The notes: generated by a model from the letters alone, not told the origin. DNA of 64,000 nucleotides from Bimuria novae-zelandiae CBS 107.79 (GCA_010015655.1 ML976744.1:36060-100059); one strand, 5' to 3'. Positions 41,463-54,790 are shown, counted from the stretch's first letter. Numbers and translations: made by a program.

Positions 41463-44350
41463 TACACACCTTTCAGCGTGGGGTGAATCTCTTTTACACT
41501 CTCCCATGTGTACGCCGTTGGGACCCTGAGAGTGGTGGCGCCTTGTGTCCCAAACCAGATGCGCTGGTGTTACTGTTGGTGGTCCGCTGTACCAGACAAG
41601 TAAACAATCCAACAAAGCGTCGACAACGAACCCCGGTCCTAATAGGATAAGGATTTGATCGGATCTGCGGATCCAGGTGGAAGCGTGAAACTAACTTTGG
41701 GGCGTCGCAGGACTGGCTGACACAACCGGAGCGCTGGTCAGAAACTGACAAGATCTGGCCAGCCGAACCCCAGAAATCCACGGTTGGTGATCCAGACAAA
41801 GTGACACCGATAACCGAACCAAAAGCCCCGGACGTGTAAGAAGAGGTACGACAAATGATTGGGTATAGGGTATAAAACGGACGGCAAATATGATACAAAG
41901 ATACTCGTACAAGGTCAGATGAAAATGCCTCAATAACGGAGATGCATGGTGGAGAAGAGTGTGTGAGGGCGTGTGATGCAGCGCAAGAGCGCAGGCAGCA
42001 ACGCGGAGGGTGATGCAAGAGGGTAGTTGGATATCTGTTGCAACGACGTCAGCTGGTAATCGAGCAGTGTCTTCGTATCTTATGGTGCCGGGTAGGAGCG
42101 GGAGGGCCGCCCGCGTCCAACATGGCGTTGCGATAGCGGCAAAAAGCGTTCATCTTGTTTCGACCCTAGACTTCGCAAAGCTATCTCAGCCGTGAAGGCT
42201 GTAGCCGCTGCAGCCGATAGGGCAACCGGATTCTGGAAGGTTGCGCGTGAGGAAACAATTCTGGATGTACTCTGGGCGCTGCGGGCCAACGTGGACCACA
42301 CGATTGGCCCGCGGTGTCCGAAGCAGCAATCCGCATCCACAACACACCAAAAAGTTCTCTTTGACGGGCGCAGAGGGCCATGCTCGTACTGCTTGAGAGG
42401 CATCGCCAACCCTTCATCCCCTACCCAGTCTCTTTGCGAGTCTCGTTCCCGCCGATGGGAGCCGCCGCCTTGCCAACGTGTCCATATGATTGGTGCGCAA
42501 CGCCCGCAGCTGCAGCCGCAACCACAACCACAACACCACCCACATGGCAGTGCATCGTCCCATGGCACCGCGGCGTTCGGGAACACCTTATTCCATTCCC
42601 AGGCCTAAAGAGTTGCCATATCATCCCGCGGTACGCACCTTTCGCCAATATCAACCTGTCGCAGACAGAGATCCAGTACCACGAAAAAAGTGGTTGGAAA
42701 AGACAGATCTTACTTCTCCAACGTACATCCCTGCACTTCTTCGTGGTAGTTTCCTGCTTTGTTCGTCCCAGTACCATGCAAAAGTTCTTTGGAAAGGACA
42801 GATTTTACTTTTCCCTAGTACAGTCCCGCACTTGCTCGTGGTTGGGCTCGGCTTCGTTCGTCCCAGTACCAGACAGCTACCAATCAAGCCCACCCCATCA
42901 ATCTGCGGTACCACGCACAGTAGACGCTTGGTTCACTGTAGAGTACATAAGTCACGTCATGTTTAGCTCCCGCCTTACACTGCCTAGCACAACGTGCGAA
43001 ACAACAAGAAACTTGAACTGAGGACATGTCTGCCCGGCACTACTGTACAGTGCTCCTGGTATGTACTGGTACTGGTAATGCTATCCCGACGATCATCTTC
43101 CCATCGCTCATCCCGTCCCGCTCACCCCACCGCGAAAAGTGACGTCTACCCTACCGGCTAACCTACCTCTACACCACATGCTGCCCACTAGACGAGCCGT
43201 CTGGGCACGCTACACCTCAACACCAGAGCCTCGTCGAAGTGTCAAGGACCACTGCACGGGCGTGCGATGACTTGGCTCCAGGGCTGGAGCACGGAGCCGT
43301 CTGGTGAAGTGCAGCGCAGACCTAAACTACCCATCTATCCACAAAAATCACAGGCACGGACTGTTCTTGTGCTCAGCACGCTAACTACAACCTAAACTCA
43401 CATAGAAGCCCGGAGGCGGCTTAGCCGTGCTGCTCAAAGTCAATTGCCCACCCCCGACATATTCCCAGAAGCGCAGACTCTAACAATTATCCAACATTCG
43501 CAGGCTTCTCTGGTTGAAGTTGAAACTTCTGAACCTGCATACAGACACTTACGTGGAATAAGTACAAGCCTCCCGGGAGGATGCGTGTATCAGCAGTCTC
43601 ATCCGTGGGAATAATACTGACCTTCGCCACCTGCAAATACCGTAACCCACAATACTAGGAACGAAGCCTCCAACCCGATCGATCGCCCTATCCATTCTCC
43701 GTGTCCATCATAGTGCGATCCTACCCTTCACGCAGTTAGACTTCGTCTTCACATTCACACGCACCAACACAACATAAATTTCAGTACACCGCTCGATTCA
43801 TCTACACGACGCACGTCGTACCTTGCTCCCCCTACCCAACCATCCATCCTTCTACCCATTCGAGTATCCACTCCCCATCCCTCTCGACACGGCTTCCGCG
43901 CCGTAGCACGCGTCCGTCTTCTCAACTACTATATACAACAAAAAAACCACGCCCTTCTGTCCAAAGATCCAAGACGGACAAGGCAGCAAAAAAACAACAA
44001 CGCCGATCCCGTGCAACATAAGAAAACCAAAACATAAAGGAAAAAAAAAGCGATCCAGCCAAAAGATAGATGAGGGGGAAGATTATATATAATACCATCC
44101 GCTCGGCTTTCCACGGACAACAGGACGAGTTTATGCTCCCTATGAGAAAGAAAAAACGCCTCGTTCATATGGCTGTTCGGCCCCCCGATGCAAAGTTAAC
44201 CGTTTCGTGGAATTAAGTATACTGATTTTGCTATTATGCACACGCGGATTCCATTAGATAGAATTGTCCGGTTCAATATTTTCCTGAGGAACGGTCATAC
44301 ATTTCGATGATCCGCTCATTCGAAAGAGATGTCCGCTCCCCTTCCTGGCG
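41463..44350. other. 2.9-kb intergenic region, no gene recognised
   Basis: It contains the promoter and leader of the kinase gene, the 3' flank of the FLC-type gene, and a diverged 95-bp tandem duplication (42673-42862). Several 60-210-codon open frames occur, but none has recognisable domains and most lack ATG starts. The segment 43000-44300 is stop-rich with A-rich and pyrimidine-rich runs. Confidence 0.45.
42673..42862 (+). repeat. Two diverged 95-bp tandem repeats
   Basis: CCAGTACC recurs at 42673, 42768 and 42863 at an exact 95-bp spacing. The two intervening units share GGACAGAT, TTACTTCTCC, CGTGGT and CTGCTTTGTTCGTCCCAGTA-like blocks with many substitutions. Function unknown. Confidence 0.65.
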
Positions 44351-46659
44351 TCAATGGTCATAGCCGGCTCCCCGCTGCCATGGACTCGAATTGTTCGCTG
44401 TCCGGTACTGTGCCTCGTTTCTCAAACTGTTCGTTCGGTTCGATGGTACCGAAGGAGGAACGGGGCTGGCGCTCTGGTAGTACGATGGAGATACTTGTGA
44501 GGGCGCCGATGTGTTCGATGAGTACGGTGACGGTCCATTGTTGTCCTGGAAGTTGCCACTCATCGGACTCCGCGGTGGAGCTGGCTGGTAGTGCTCCGTA
44601 AATCCGGCTTCTTTATTCGCTAACTGCCGCTGCTGTTCGGCAGAGTTGATAGACATGGCGTCGTCATCGTCATCAAGACGCGCGTGGGTACCCTTGCCCT
44701 CACCGCGAGCGGTAGCACCGAGAGCATCGAGTTCAGTGGTAAGCTGGGTCTGGGACTTGATGAAAGATCCTCGGTCATCCCGCATCGGCTGATAGCGTGT
44801 GTCGGGGTTCTTCGTGAAGATAGCGAAGCCAGAGGAAACCAAGACCATAAGAAGCAAGACGAGGGCAAACACTGCGTTGTAGATGAAGAAGATGACACCC
44901 ATGACACCAGTAACGATTGCCTACAAACGTTAGATTAAACTTTGAATGTGATCTATGTCTTGCTTACCGGTTGCTTGAAAACCTCGGTGAAAACCAAAAG
45001 AAAGATGGCGCTGAGAAAGTTCACGGCGGCAATGGCGATGTTGAAACCGTTAGTCTTCTTGTCCATGTATGGCCGCATAACCGACACGCCAATAAGGAGT
45101 GCGGCCTCGATGATCACAAGAGCGATAGCTTGAGCTGTGCCGCTGCCCTGGGCAAAGCCAATGACCATGGCCTTGACGAGGGTGTAGCCCAGGACAGGGA
45201 TGATGAAGTAGTACATGGTCGCCTTGAATTGCACGTAGAGGAACCCCCACTTGTTGAGAGCAACAGGGTCGGAGTACAGGATGTAGGCGGGGTTCTTGTG
45301 CATGACGATCGATCTTTGGGCAATGCGGACAACCTTGGACGAGGCCCAGGTGACGATGCCAATCATGGTGACAATGGTGAACACGGCGAGAACGACCTCG
45401 CCGGCTGAGTCGCGCCTGGTCAATTCCCAGAAACCGAGCACCATCATCTGCGGGAAGCCAATGAGAATGACGCGGAACAGGATGCCTTTGAGGACGGTGC
45501 GCCAGCCGTTGCGGAAGTCGGTAAACTGGTCGTGCTTCATCTTCCCGGCCTTGACCAGAGCCTCACAGATGTACTTGAAGGCAACGACACCAAGCACGAC
45601 GAAGATGACGAAGATGATGAAGAAGGTGTAACCGGTGAAGAAGATGTTAGTTGGCTCGATCTTAGCTTTGAAACCAACTCGTTCAATACCGTGGAGAACT
45701 ACGTTGCGCGAATGCGATATTTCATTGGACTCGCTGTTGCTGCGGGGTGCGAGGGCGGCCATGGCGTAGTTGAGGCCATAAACGGCGCGCTTCGTCATGG
45801 GAAGTCCCTCGAGCCCACGCTTCACTTTCTTCTGCACCTCGATAGACATGTAGGCCAGCTGCTTCAGGTAGGTGGTTGGCGTGCCGCCGGTCGCACGTTG
45901 GTACCAAGTAGCCATCCTTTGCAGGAAACCAACGCGGATGATGCCCATGCTCCACTGGAAGTTCTGGGTCCATGCAGCAACAATGGGTGGCAGTGGCATG
46001 GCACACATGCCGAAGAAGGCCTGAGCCTGGAAATAGCCGAAGAGCGACATGGCGTTGGCGGCGACGTGGGCGGCCGTGTTGGAATGCCCCAGTCCGGAGG
46101 TGATGGCAGAGGCTGTCAGGCCAATACCGGCAATGAAAGCGGTGACCCATGCAACGGCCTTTTGGTGCACAGATTGGCCATTGGACAGCTCTGCCTCGAC
46201 GCAGCCGATTTGGATGCCAGTGTCCTGGTTGATCACCTTGATGCGCACGACGGCATCGAGATCGGGGATGGTGTAGGCGACGCCGGGGATCTTGCTCATG
46301 ATCTCGGGTGAGATGTCGAGATTCGAGTTGACCTTGATGTTACCAGCATTCATGGGGCACATGCCCTCGATGTTGTTCGACTTGTCGCAGGGGTTCAGGT
46401 CCTGCTTGAGCGCCGAGTAGCCGTAGACGAGCAGCTCCATCTCGGCGTTGACCTTGGCGGAGACGGTCGAGACGAACTGGATGTCGAAGTCCAGACTGCG
46501 GTTGCCCGGCGTGAATGCGACATTGAAGAGTGTGGCCGAGATACTGCTGTTGTCCTGGCACGGGTTCAACGATCGCGATTCGATCTTGCGGTTGTCGGCG
46601 TAGGCGATGGGCAGCGCTGCCGCCAGCAGCAGCAGCGCCTTCGAGAGCGACGGGAGCAT
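44351..46659 (-). CDS. FLC/TRP-like integral membrane channel (753 aa)
   Basis: Exons 46659-44968 and 44920-44351; the 47-bp intron has GTAAGC...CTAAC...TAG signals and joins KQP to AIVTGVMG. The N-terminus is a signal peptide (MLPSLSKALLLLAAALPIAYA). An ML-like lumenal domain follows (about 22-165; NPCQDNSSI, CDKSNNIEGMCPMN), with N-glycosylation sites. Then come about nine transmembrane segments of the TRP-like family (for example FFIIFVIFVVLGVVAFKYI, VVLAVFTIVTMIGIVTW) and a serine-rich acidic cytosolic tail of about 150 residues. The family includes yeast Flc1-3 and Neurospora Spray, implicated in FAD uptake into the ER, calcium homeostasis and cell-wall integrity. All features are intact. 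The start was chosen because it gives the signal peptide. Confidence 0.92.
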
Positions 46660-49165
46660 GGTGCGCCTATGCGGGCGGTGACGTTGCGCTTCGTGGTCGT
46701 GGTGAATGCAACAGCGTGAGGGTAGCAGTGGGTACGAGGATGGCGTCGGTCTGACCAACGGTGACGGAGTCGTGTAGCAGGTAGGAATGAGCGAGCGTCG
46801 GGTGGGTGGGTAGGTAGGAGGTGGTGGTGTGTCGTGGAGGAATGGCGGGGTGCGAAGTGAATGAGTGGCAGGGCCGTGACGTTGTTGCAGGTAGGGAGCG
46901 TGGAGAGAGGGAGTCTTGCCCCTTGTGTTGTGCAAGAAACCGGGCAGGTGCACAGCGCAGGCGGGAAGAGGCGGACCCTTCTGGGGCAGTGGCGCTAACG
47001 AAGGGGTTGAATGGGACAGGCGTAAACGACGGTGGCAGGGGCGATCGTCCGTCTCCCAAGCGTATACCTACTACCTACTACCGACTAAGAGAAAGAAACA
47101 AGTAATGCGAAATCGCCTGCACGCGTTGTTGTTGGGAGCCTGAAGATTAAGAGCAGCGGATCTTTCTCAGGCGAGGATCCTGGCGGACTCAGCGCGGACG
47201 CCGTCTCACTATAGGGGGGCGAGACACTTTGTCGCGCTAAATCCAGTACACGCGGCTCTGAGATGCAGCCGCCGCGACGGATACGCTTGCGGATGTGGTT
47301 GTCAAGGTTTTCAACGCCGCACAATGTGAATTGAAGCTTCTGTCGCCGCTCTCTTTGTATTGACAAGCCTAAAAACAACCTGTCTGTTGTCGCAAGTTGC
47401 GCGTAGTCGTTCATCGCGATGCCCGCATGCGAAAAGAGCGGGTGGAGCGACTCCGCCACAATGCACCGATCCGCCGCCAGGCACAGTGCAGCCCAGAGCA
47501 GCCAAATTGCTCAATCAGCGCCGAGTCTATTGCCAGCGCGGTGCCTGTGCTGAGTCCACCTATCGCAGCCCTGCCAGCGTCGCAACAAAGAAAGCCACGC
47601 CGTACGCCGCTCCTCCGAGGTTTCCTCTGGAATTCTGCATCGCCCGACCTCATGCCCTCGAATTTCTGCCACAGGTAATACGCTGCGGCGCGCTGGGTTT
47701 GCGATGCTGCGGCTCAAGAGAACGAGGCGGTCAGGCCAATCACGGCGCCCATCTGCGACTTGGCTGGCAACATGTGCGTCTCATCGACATTGGAGAGCCC
47801 GCCGCGTCATGCACCAGCTACCCTTACGTCAACTCTCAAATGTCAACCTTTCCATGCTCATTACGCTTGTTTGCTTCGACGGACGGACTGGTCGTTTGGC
47901 AGCGGCATCCATCTTCAATGTTGTGCGGGCGGTAAAGCTCGGAGACCACCGATACGAAACGATACGAAAGAGGCTGCTACCCCACACACCAAAATGTGCC
48001 TGTGCACCTCGTTGAGTCGCGTTGCTTAAGGCGCAATCAACGGACGTACTCGTCAATGCTCGCCATGAGGAGGAGCCATAAATCGTAACTATCACAATAA
48101 TCTCTTTCTGCGCGATGAACTAGAGGGTACTGTTTCACACAACCCAATACAATGACCTGCTCGGAGCTTCGAATGTCATCGGTGGCCTGCCTTACACCTC
48201 ACCGCAAAGGGTGGTGCGTGCGGGCCACGTTCTTTTTGAAGTTTATCCGACCCGCAATGCACAGCCTCAAACTCCAGTTTTCATTCGCGACAATCAACAG
48301 TGCAATGCTGAGAGTTCTGCCAACGATTCTCAAGGCTCGCCTTTTCATTGCCCAGGTCTGCGCTGGGAATATTCATTTCTTCCGGACTTGGACAATCCCA
48401 GGTCTGGAAACTCAAACTCGTACACGCAAGACATGCGGGAAAGATACGATCGTAATTAGAGGCAGATGCTGATGTTCAACACGCAGATGACGTTCAGGGC
48501 AGCGAATCCCGATCTGCGAAGCCCGCGGGTCCGTATGACTGCTCCCGTTCGCTCTAGCCCCATCAGGTAACTTTCAACTTACGCATACGGGACCTCTTTT
48601 ACGGAGATCAGATTGCGCGTCTGAAACACTCGTCTGTAATCGCTTGCGGGTATCTGCTGTCGAGGGCAATAGCTCCCATTAGCTCAATGGGGTTACGGCT
48701 ATCGACGTCTGGACTGGACAGCGACCTGGCGGGTCTGCATGACTAAGAATTGAAGAAAGCTCTCCAGACACCCAGGCGAAGATGGTACAGCTATGACCTT
48801 CGTCTTTCGCTCCACGTGGATTCATCTCATTGTCGTGAACGTTGCAACATTTTGCACTCAACCGTTGCGATAGCTCGACTCCAAACGACAGCGACAAAAC
48901 GATAAACTGACTCATGGCGGAAATGATGTCGACATTGCAAGCACAATTGGCATACTCAATTGGTGCGAGGCAGACTTTGTCTTGGACCACGGGTCTACGC
49001 CAAACGCGTTAATCAAAAGTAGGATCAAACGGGATCTTCACTTCATCGTACCGGCGACAATGTTTAGAAATGCTCACTCATCACGAGCGCTGAGGATTGA
49101 CTCAGAATGTCTTCATTATCATTACAACAATTCTCTCAAACCACCCGACCATCCACGGTGATAAT
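46660..49165. other. 2.5-kb intergenic region, no gene recognised
   Basis: It holds the FLC-gene promoter (GC-rich, with a long open minus frame through 46953 judged to be leader) and the 3' flank of the alcohol dehydrogenase. Open frames at 47360-47935, 48152-48472 and 48679-48990 lack recognisable motifs. I see no tRNA-like cloverleaf. Confidence 0.45.
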
Positions 49166-50213
49166 CTATGCTTGCTGCGGCACCAGCACTCCCCTGTACC
49201 TCATCTTGCCGTCGCGTAGCGTACCCATGCAATCCTCGATTCCCTCCTCCGACATTGGGAACTTCATGACAACGGGCTTGATGTTGTGATGGGCGGCGAA
49301 TGCCAGCATCTGGCGGTGTACCGCGCGAGGGGAGACGGCAATGCCGTACACGGTGTGTCCACCCAGGATGAGAGGGTTCTGCGGGAAGGAGAAGTCGCCC
49401 TCGGAGACGGTGAGCGGGAGAATCGACGCAGTTGGTGCAAGAGCCGGAAGTACAACCTTCCAGTCTGCATATTGTCAGTAATCTTCTCGTCGAACACAAG
49501 TGAATTAACTTACCAGGCATGGCACTCGTGGTGATGATTAACGAATCGATCTTCTTCCCAACATCGATCTGGTCCTTGCCCTTCATCGCGATGAAGTCGC
49601 TCGCGCCGAGCTTGAGCGCCTCATCCTTCTTGCTATCCGTTCCGCTCAGGACGACGACATCGCAGCCCATCTTGGCCGCAAACTGGATCGCCAGATGTCC
49701 TAGTCCACCGACACCCATGATGCCCACGCGATCTGTAGGCTTCACGCCCGCAGCGGTCAACGCATTGAACACTGTGGCACCACCGCACATCAAGGGTGCC
49801 GCGTCAATATCCGTTATGGCATCCGGAATCTTGAACAAGAAAGCCTCCCGCCACACGCCGTGGCTCGCAAAGCTACCTTGGTCAAAGTCCGCCATGCCGT
49901 ATATCTTGCGGTCGGGGCAATACTGCTCGCGCCCGGTGAGACAGTACTCGCACTCGCCGCACGAGTCGTGCTCGTAGCCCCAGCCCACGCGGTCGCCTTT
50001 CTTGAGAGTTCTCACTGCGGACCCGACCTCCTCGACGACACCGACACCTTCGTGCCCGAGGGCCATATCGGCGTGCTTGTAGTGCTCATCTGTGCCGCAG
50101 ACGCCGGATGCGGTGACCTTGACGAGCACGGCATCACCCTGGAGGTCGCGCGTTGTCTGCGCCTTTGTGATCTTGCCCGACTCGGAGCCCTTGTATACTG
50201 TGAATGTCGGCAT
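49166..50213 (-). CDS. NADP-dependent zinc alcohol dehydrogenase (cinnamyl-alcohol-type, 332 aa)
   Basis: Exons 50213-49514 and 49464-49166 with a 49-bp intron; 332 residues, normal for the family. Visible features: GVCGTDEHY (catalytic zinc Cys), ALGHEGVGVVEEVG (GHE zinc motif), the four-cysteine structural zinc loop (CGECEYCLTGREQYC), and the cofactor motif GVGGLGHLAIQFAAKMG. The last is typical of cinnamyl-alcohol/ADH6-like reductases. It should interconvert aldehydes and alcohols with NADP(H) in the cytosol. The ATG at 50213 gives the usual N-terminus (MPTFTVYKGS); the upstream open frame is probably leader. The true substrate cannot be told from sequence. Confidence 0.92.
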
Positions 50214-52580
50214 GATGAACGTCTCTGATATCGTCTCTGGTAGTAGAAAAGCGTCGATGGAGGATTCGAAAACGGATTGGATTCGTGAAGGAAATGGGTA
50301 TCGTCGAACTGGCTTCAAAATTCAAATTGTACTGAACACTCAAACGACGAAAGGGAAGTAAGCTTTTATACATGCTCCGCCGTTTCCACTACGTGCAAAA
50401 CGTACCCACAGCATCACATCACCGTTTCGCTCTATTTCGCCGCGAATCCCCTGTCCAAGGTCCATACTGCATGCGTAGCACTATTTTTTCACCGCACTGA
50501 GAAGCGAATTTTCCAGCTCGGAGGTACACAAACCTTTCACATGGATGACGTCGCGCGTTAGTAATGCGCGCCCCACCCACTCAGATCTGCCAGTGAAAGA
50601 CTCGGACGTACTCCCCGCTGCATCGGCCGCCGCTAGCATCGCCGCTTTTCTCTCTCCTGCCATGTGCGCGTAGAGTAGACGTGTCTTATCAGCGTAGGGC
50701 TAGCCGCCAGCTGCGCTGTGAGTGGCTGCGTCGCGTAGCCTGTTTCCTTACACACCTGTAAGGATTACACACACAAGCCAATAACATGTGTGCGCAGGCT
50801 ACCTTACTCCATTCTCGTTGTTTAGCAATCCACCGCCGAATTTCATAAACAGCACCGATGTGTGGGGGGGGGGAGCTGTTGTGCAAGGCTGAGATGGGTA
50901 GGGTTGGCCCGTTGCAGCAATTTTCTCGCGGGCGGGCAAAATCGGCAATTGTGCCAGGGTTGACCGCGACCGGTGCGCTTCGGAGGTTTGGGTATCGGTC
51001 GCAAAATTGAGGACTGACGTCTATACCCAGGGCTGGGTTGTTAATGCTACGGGCGTGGGCTGGACGCGGTGTGTTTGTAAACACTTGCGTGAAGAGCGGG
51101 TTGTTGTGTAAGCGTTTCGGAGTTGGTATTTTGTACTCCTCCGAAGGGCTCCAGAGGGGGTGTTTGCTTGTTTTGGGGAGCGCGAGGGAGATTGTGGGTG
51201 CGATGCGATGAGAAGTGCTATATTGAGCAGGTAGGAGAACGGTGTGCTTACCATGCGCAAGCAGGACTGCGGTGGGTTTGTCATGTCATGGAGAGAGGAG
51301 TACTGCATTCGTTCCTCAATCAAGCAATACGCAATACCTTTGGGTGCTGGTTGTTAAGCAGAGAGGTTAGGCCTCTGGGAGTTACGGATGAGGTGTGCAT
51401 ACAGCCGTTCTTGCTACGTCTGCTACTCCGCTCCCTCATCGCACATCACCGCCGCAGGTCGTGATAGACTCTCATTCCCCAACCGCGTAATGGGACGCTC
51501 CCCTTTGCACGCCTGTAACCCCATATCTCTAGACCTAAAAGCATAGCATGTATTACCCCGTTGTATCTCGTCTACGGTCCCAGGCAATTTGTAGCCCCCG
51601 GCCCACACTAATCGTTCCGTTCTTCTCGGCTCCTACAAGTTACGGCCTAACGCAGTACTAAGTACGTCAAAAGGGTACCTAGGTAGTCCTCATCCTGGGG
51701 CCCGTGTATGTCACGCGAGCTCTAGGTCTTGGATTTTGTCTGAACAAGAATGAGTCAGTTTCCAGGCAGGGAGGCACTTATGTGAGGATCGTTCTGGGAC
51801 GCGCGCTGTGCTCCAATAAGATGCAGATTATTTGTCTCTTCAGAAAATCTGCGGAGGCTAAGCCTTTTGTGCAATGGTTCGGTGCGGTACTAGCTGTATT
51901 TTCGTGTTAGTTCGGTTTACAAGTCGTATAAGTAGAGTGTGCAGTGTAAACATTACCACATACGACCATAGCACGCTGAGAATTTGGCTTCCCGTCCGCT
52001 CAGCCTTAAACAAGCAGCGTAGCGGTGGGTGAGTATTGCGGTCGGAGACGACGCGAGAATACCTACTGTTGTATGTTTTTGCCATTTGGTGTAGCGGTGA
52101 AGGATTTTTAGTAGGGTGGGCGACCGTAAGCGATGGGCATCTAGCAATGTAGAGAACCTATTCTTGTAGGCTGTGTACTGTAGATGCGGAGAAAGTATTT
52201 TTATTCCTGTTTTCAATGTTATAAAGGTCTCAAAATAACTTTATTCGTCGGACGCCCCTGGCTATGCGGATTTCACTTGAGATCACAAACACTTGGGACA
52301 CCTCGGGGTATGCATGCATTCAAGAGAGAAATTTCTTCATTCGTTGTGCTATGCTATGATTTTATTCGCTATGCAAACCTTATTATATTCATACCAATCT
52401 ATCCCACTCTCAGGACGATAGCTGACAGACAAGTGATGGTGTGCAAACTCCATCCTGGGTGTACGCTCAAGCTCGCCCGCCGTCTTGAAAAGGCGTGAGA
52501 AACCAAATGACAATGTGCAAATGCAGTCTTGCTTGGATAAATGCGGACGTGGTGGGCCACACAAACCCGGTATAAATTAT
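50214..52580. other. 2.4-kb intergenic region, no gene recognised
   Basis: Normal composition. Many short open frames on both strands but none with domains or a good start. Includes the dehydrogenase promoter and a run of 10 G near 50863-50872. Possibly regulatory or holding a non-coding transcript; no evidence either way. Confidence 0.4.
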
Positions 52581-54247
52581 CTAGTTCCTACCGCCGAAGA
52601 GCGAGCCACCTCCGAAGAGAGAGGGGCCCGAGGTCGCGGGAGCATCGGCGGAGATCTCCCAAGTGGTCTCTTGTTGAAGAAGGGAGTCGTCGGCTTCCAT
52701 CATGAGGGAGTCGAGCTGAAGAGGCGCGGGCTGGACAGCGGGACCATGGGTAAGAAGTGTTTTACCGCCCGTGGTCTGGTTCGGAGCCCTGTCTTTAACA
52801 TAATTCATTAAGTCCTCATAGGTGGGCAAAGGTTTAGCGGGCGAGGCCAAGGTTGGAGGCGCCTGAGGAGCGGTCTGCGACGGGATGGGGACGGGAGGTT
52901 GTGGTACCGGTACTTCTTCTAGGAAAAGCTGCATCAACTTCGCGAGGATTGCCTTGGACTTGGCCTTTCTGAGCACCGTGATCGCATCGCGCGTGTTCAC
53001 AATCGTGTTGGCCTTCTTGTTGATGTCGAACCGTGACACGTTGGGGAAATGCAATGCTGGATAGTCCGACGGTGCCCTGTCTGGTTGCGGGTGCTGAGCA
53101 TTGAGATGTTCAGCACTAGTCTCCTCAAAGCCCAATATAGATTGCGTAGGCATGGCCGGCGGCTGTGCTGTTTTTTTCGGTTTAGCTTTCGTCCCCGGCG
53201 GTAAGTAATAATCGTCGGCGCGAGCTTTGAGAGCTTCAAGCAACGCATCTTGCCGCAACTCTTTCAGCGCGTACGGTATTCTGCGCCTTCAACTCTTCAA
53301 TGGCGGCGCTCGGAGCACGGTAGTTGGGGCCACGCCGGTCTAGCTCCCCCAGGTACCAGTATGCCGACAAACTTTGCGATCTTCGCATTGTATGCGGCCT
53401 CAACTTCCTTCTTGTTCTTATTGAGATCCTTGCCGTTATTGAGTCGGTCCAACTCCACTTTCCACAACCCCTTGAGCCGCTTCATCTCCTTCTTCATAAG
53501 CATCTTCTGCGCGGCAGTGAAAGTGAAGAAGTCGTACTTGCTATACTTCCACAGCTTCACGAATGCTTCCCTCATCTCGAAGCTCGCAGGGTTGCGGTGG
53601 TGTTCGAGAACGGCAGAGAGATACGCAATCGCGAACTGGCGAGCGGAATGCATTTGGGCAGGTTCGGGTTGCGCGGAGCGCTCATCCGCCAGCGACGCGA
53701 CGAAGAGGGCAATGTTCCAGCGCGCGTTGTCGTGGTAGCGCTGGAATTGGTGAATATCATCGAGGCGCCAGAAGAAGATCGCACGAGTGATATCGATGTG
53801 CTGTACCGCTGGATCCTTAATGGCGAGACAGCCCTGTTCGTCGATTATGGCGTGATGCTTAAGCAGGAAATCGAGGCCGACGTCAGTCGGGATGCTACAG
53901 AAATTAGCACATTGTGTGACAGTGTATCCATGTCTTCAGTTGGTCGCTACTTACTGAGGAAGGTCGATGGCATCACGGTGATGATCAACGACCTCGGTGA
54001 CCTTCAGAAATTTAGAGTCGTCCTCCGCATCTCGCTTGTTGGCAGTCGAAGGATTGGCTGGCGAAACTTTGTTCTGGACATCTTGCGGGCGCTTCCGCGG
54101 CAATTTTATCATACCGGCTGGAACATGGTAAAGTTTGCGTGCGAGAACGTCCATCAGCTTGTACCGCTCATCAACGGGAATCTTGTCAATACGGGAGGTG
54201 GACGCGGGTCTAAGCCATTTGCCTTGACCAAGTTGATTGAATGCCAT
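52581..54247 (-). pseudogene. Unrecognised gene with two apparent frameshifts
   Basis: The start at 54247 gives MAFNQLGQGKWLRPASTS. A 60-bp intron (53895-53954, GTAAGT...TAG) joins IDLPH to IPTDVGLDFLL. Exon 2 continues WRLDDIHQFQRYHDNARWNI, SARQFAIAYLSAVLEHHR and WKYSKYDFFTFTAAQKMLMK to AAYNAKIAK. Near 53367 the match moves to another frame (AYWYLGELDRRGPNYRAPSA). Near 53275 it moves again into the last frame (LKELRQDALLEALKARADDY), which ends GPSLFGGGSLFGGRN at 52581. Restoring one base at the first site and about five at the second would give one protein of roughly 520 residues. Highly charged, no membrane segments, GFG-type repeats at the C-terminus. Function not recognised. It may be a pseudogene or contain sequence errors. 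Confidence 0.55.
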
Positions 54248-54790
54248 CGTGACGGACGGTGTCGCAGCAGAAGCGCTCGGGTCGTTGAGACGGCGTCCCT
54301 TTCTTCAGAACAAACACGGAGTGGCTTTAGTCAGTCGGCGAATGTGCAGACCGTAGTTTTGGGTATGGGCCCAGAAATTGCTGGTCGCGCGCACTGAATT
54401 TGGTGAGGCTGTGAGTTCGCCGTTGGTGGGCTACGTGTGGAAGTGTGTGTTGCCGAACCTGGTGATGAACGCCGAAAAGCGACATGGAAGGCGGGTGTTC
54501 AGACTTTATATAATCTGGGTGCAGCGCGCGGGCCTGCGACTTTCAACTTGGAGCCTGCACGCCCTAAACGTGACGTGTTGTTTGCTCCCACGAGCCTAAT
54601 TTGGCACGCAGCAGCTACCCGTGGACGCTGGCGATTTTGACAGAGTTTAACTTCACGGGCGGACACGCGCAGACGATATCAAATAAGATCAGCGCTGCCA
54701 ACGCTGTTACGGAACTCGTGCTACAAATGCCATGTATTGTAACTTAACTATTCTTTCAACACGTACAGCTAACTAATCTTCTCTCGTCAG
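54248..54790. other. Intergenic
   Basis: 543 bases upstream of the 52581-54247 gene. Open frames at 54378-54640 on the plus strand show no domain. Confidence 0.4.

Noticed and set aside
42380..43021. 213-codon plus-strand frame
   Set aside because: Overlaps two other comparable frames and the 95-bp tandem repeats; composition looks non-coding.
45532..46311. Plus-strand open frame of 259 codons
   Set aside because: Antisense shadow of the FLC-type channel gene; no leader, introns or recognisable domain.
44953..46953. N-terminal extension of the channel gene beyond 46659
   Set aside because: The extension is proline/threonine-rich low-complexity sequence without a better start; the ATG at 46659 is followed at once by a signal peptide.
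47360..47935. 191-codon plus-strand frame
   Set aside because: No ATG with good context, no domain, and competing frames of similar length on both strands.
48661..48700. Short tRNA-like TAGCTCAATGGGG motif
   Set aside because: No matching acceptor stem, anticodon arm or T-loop could be folded around it.
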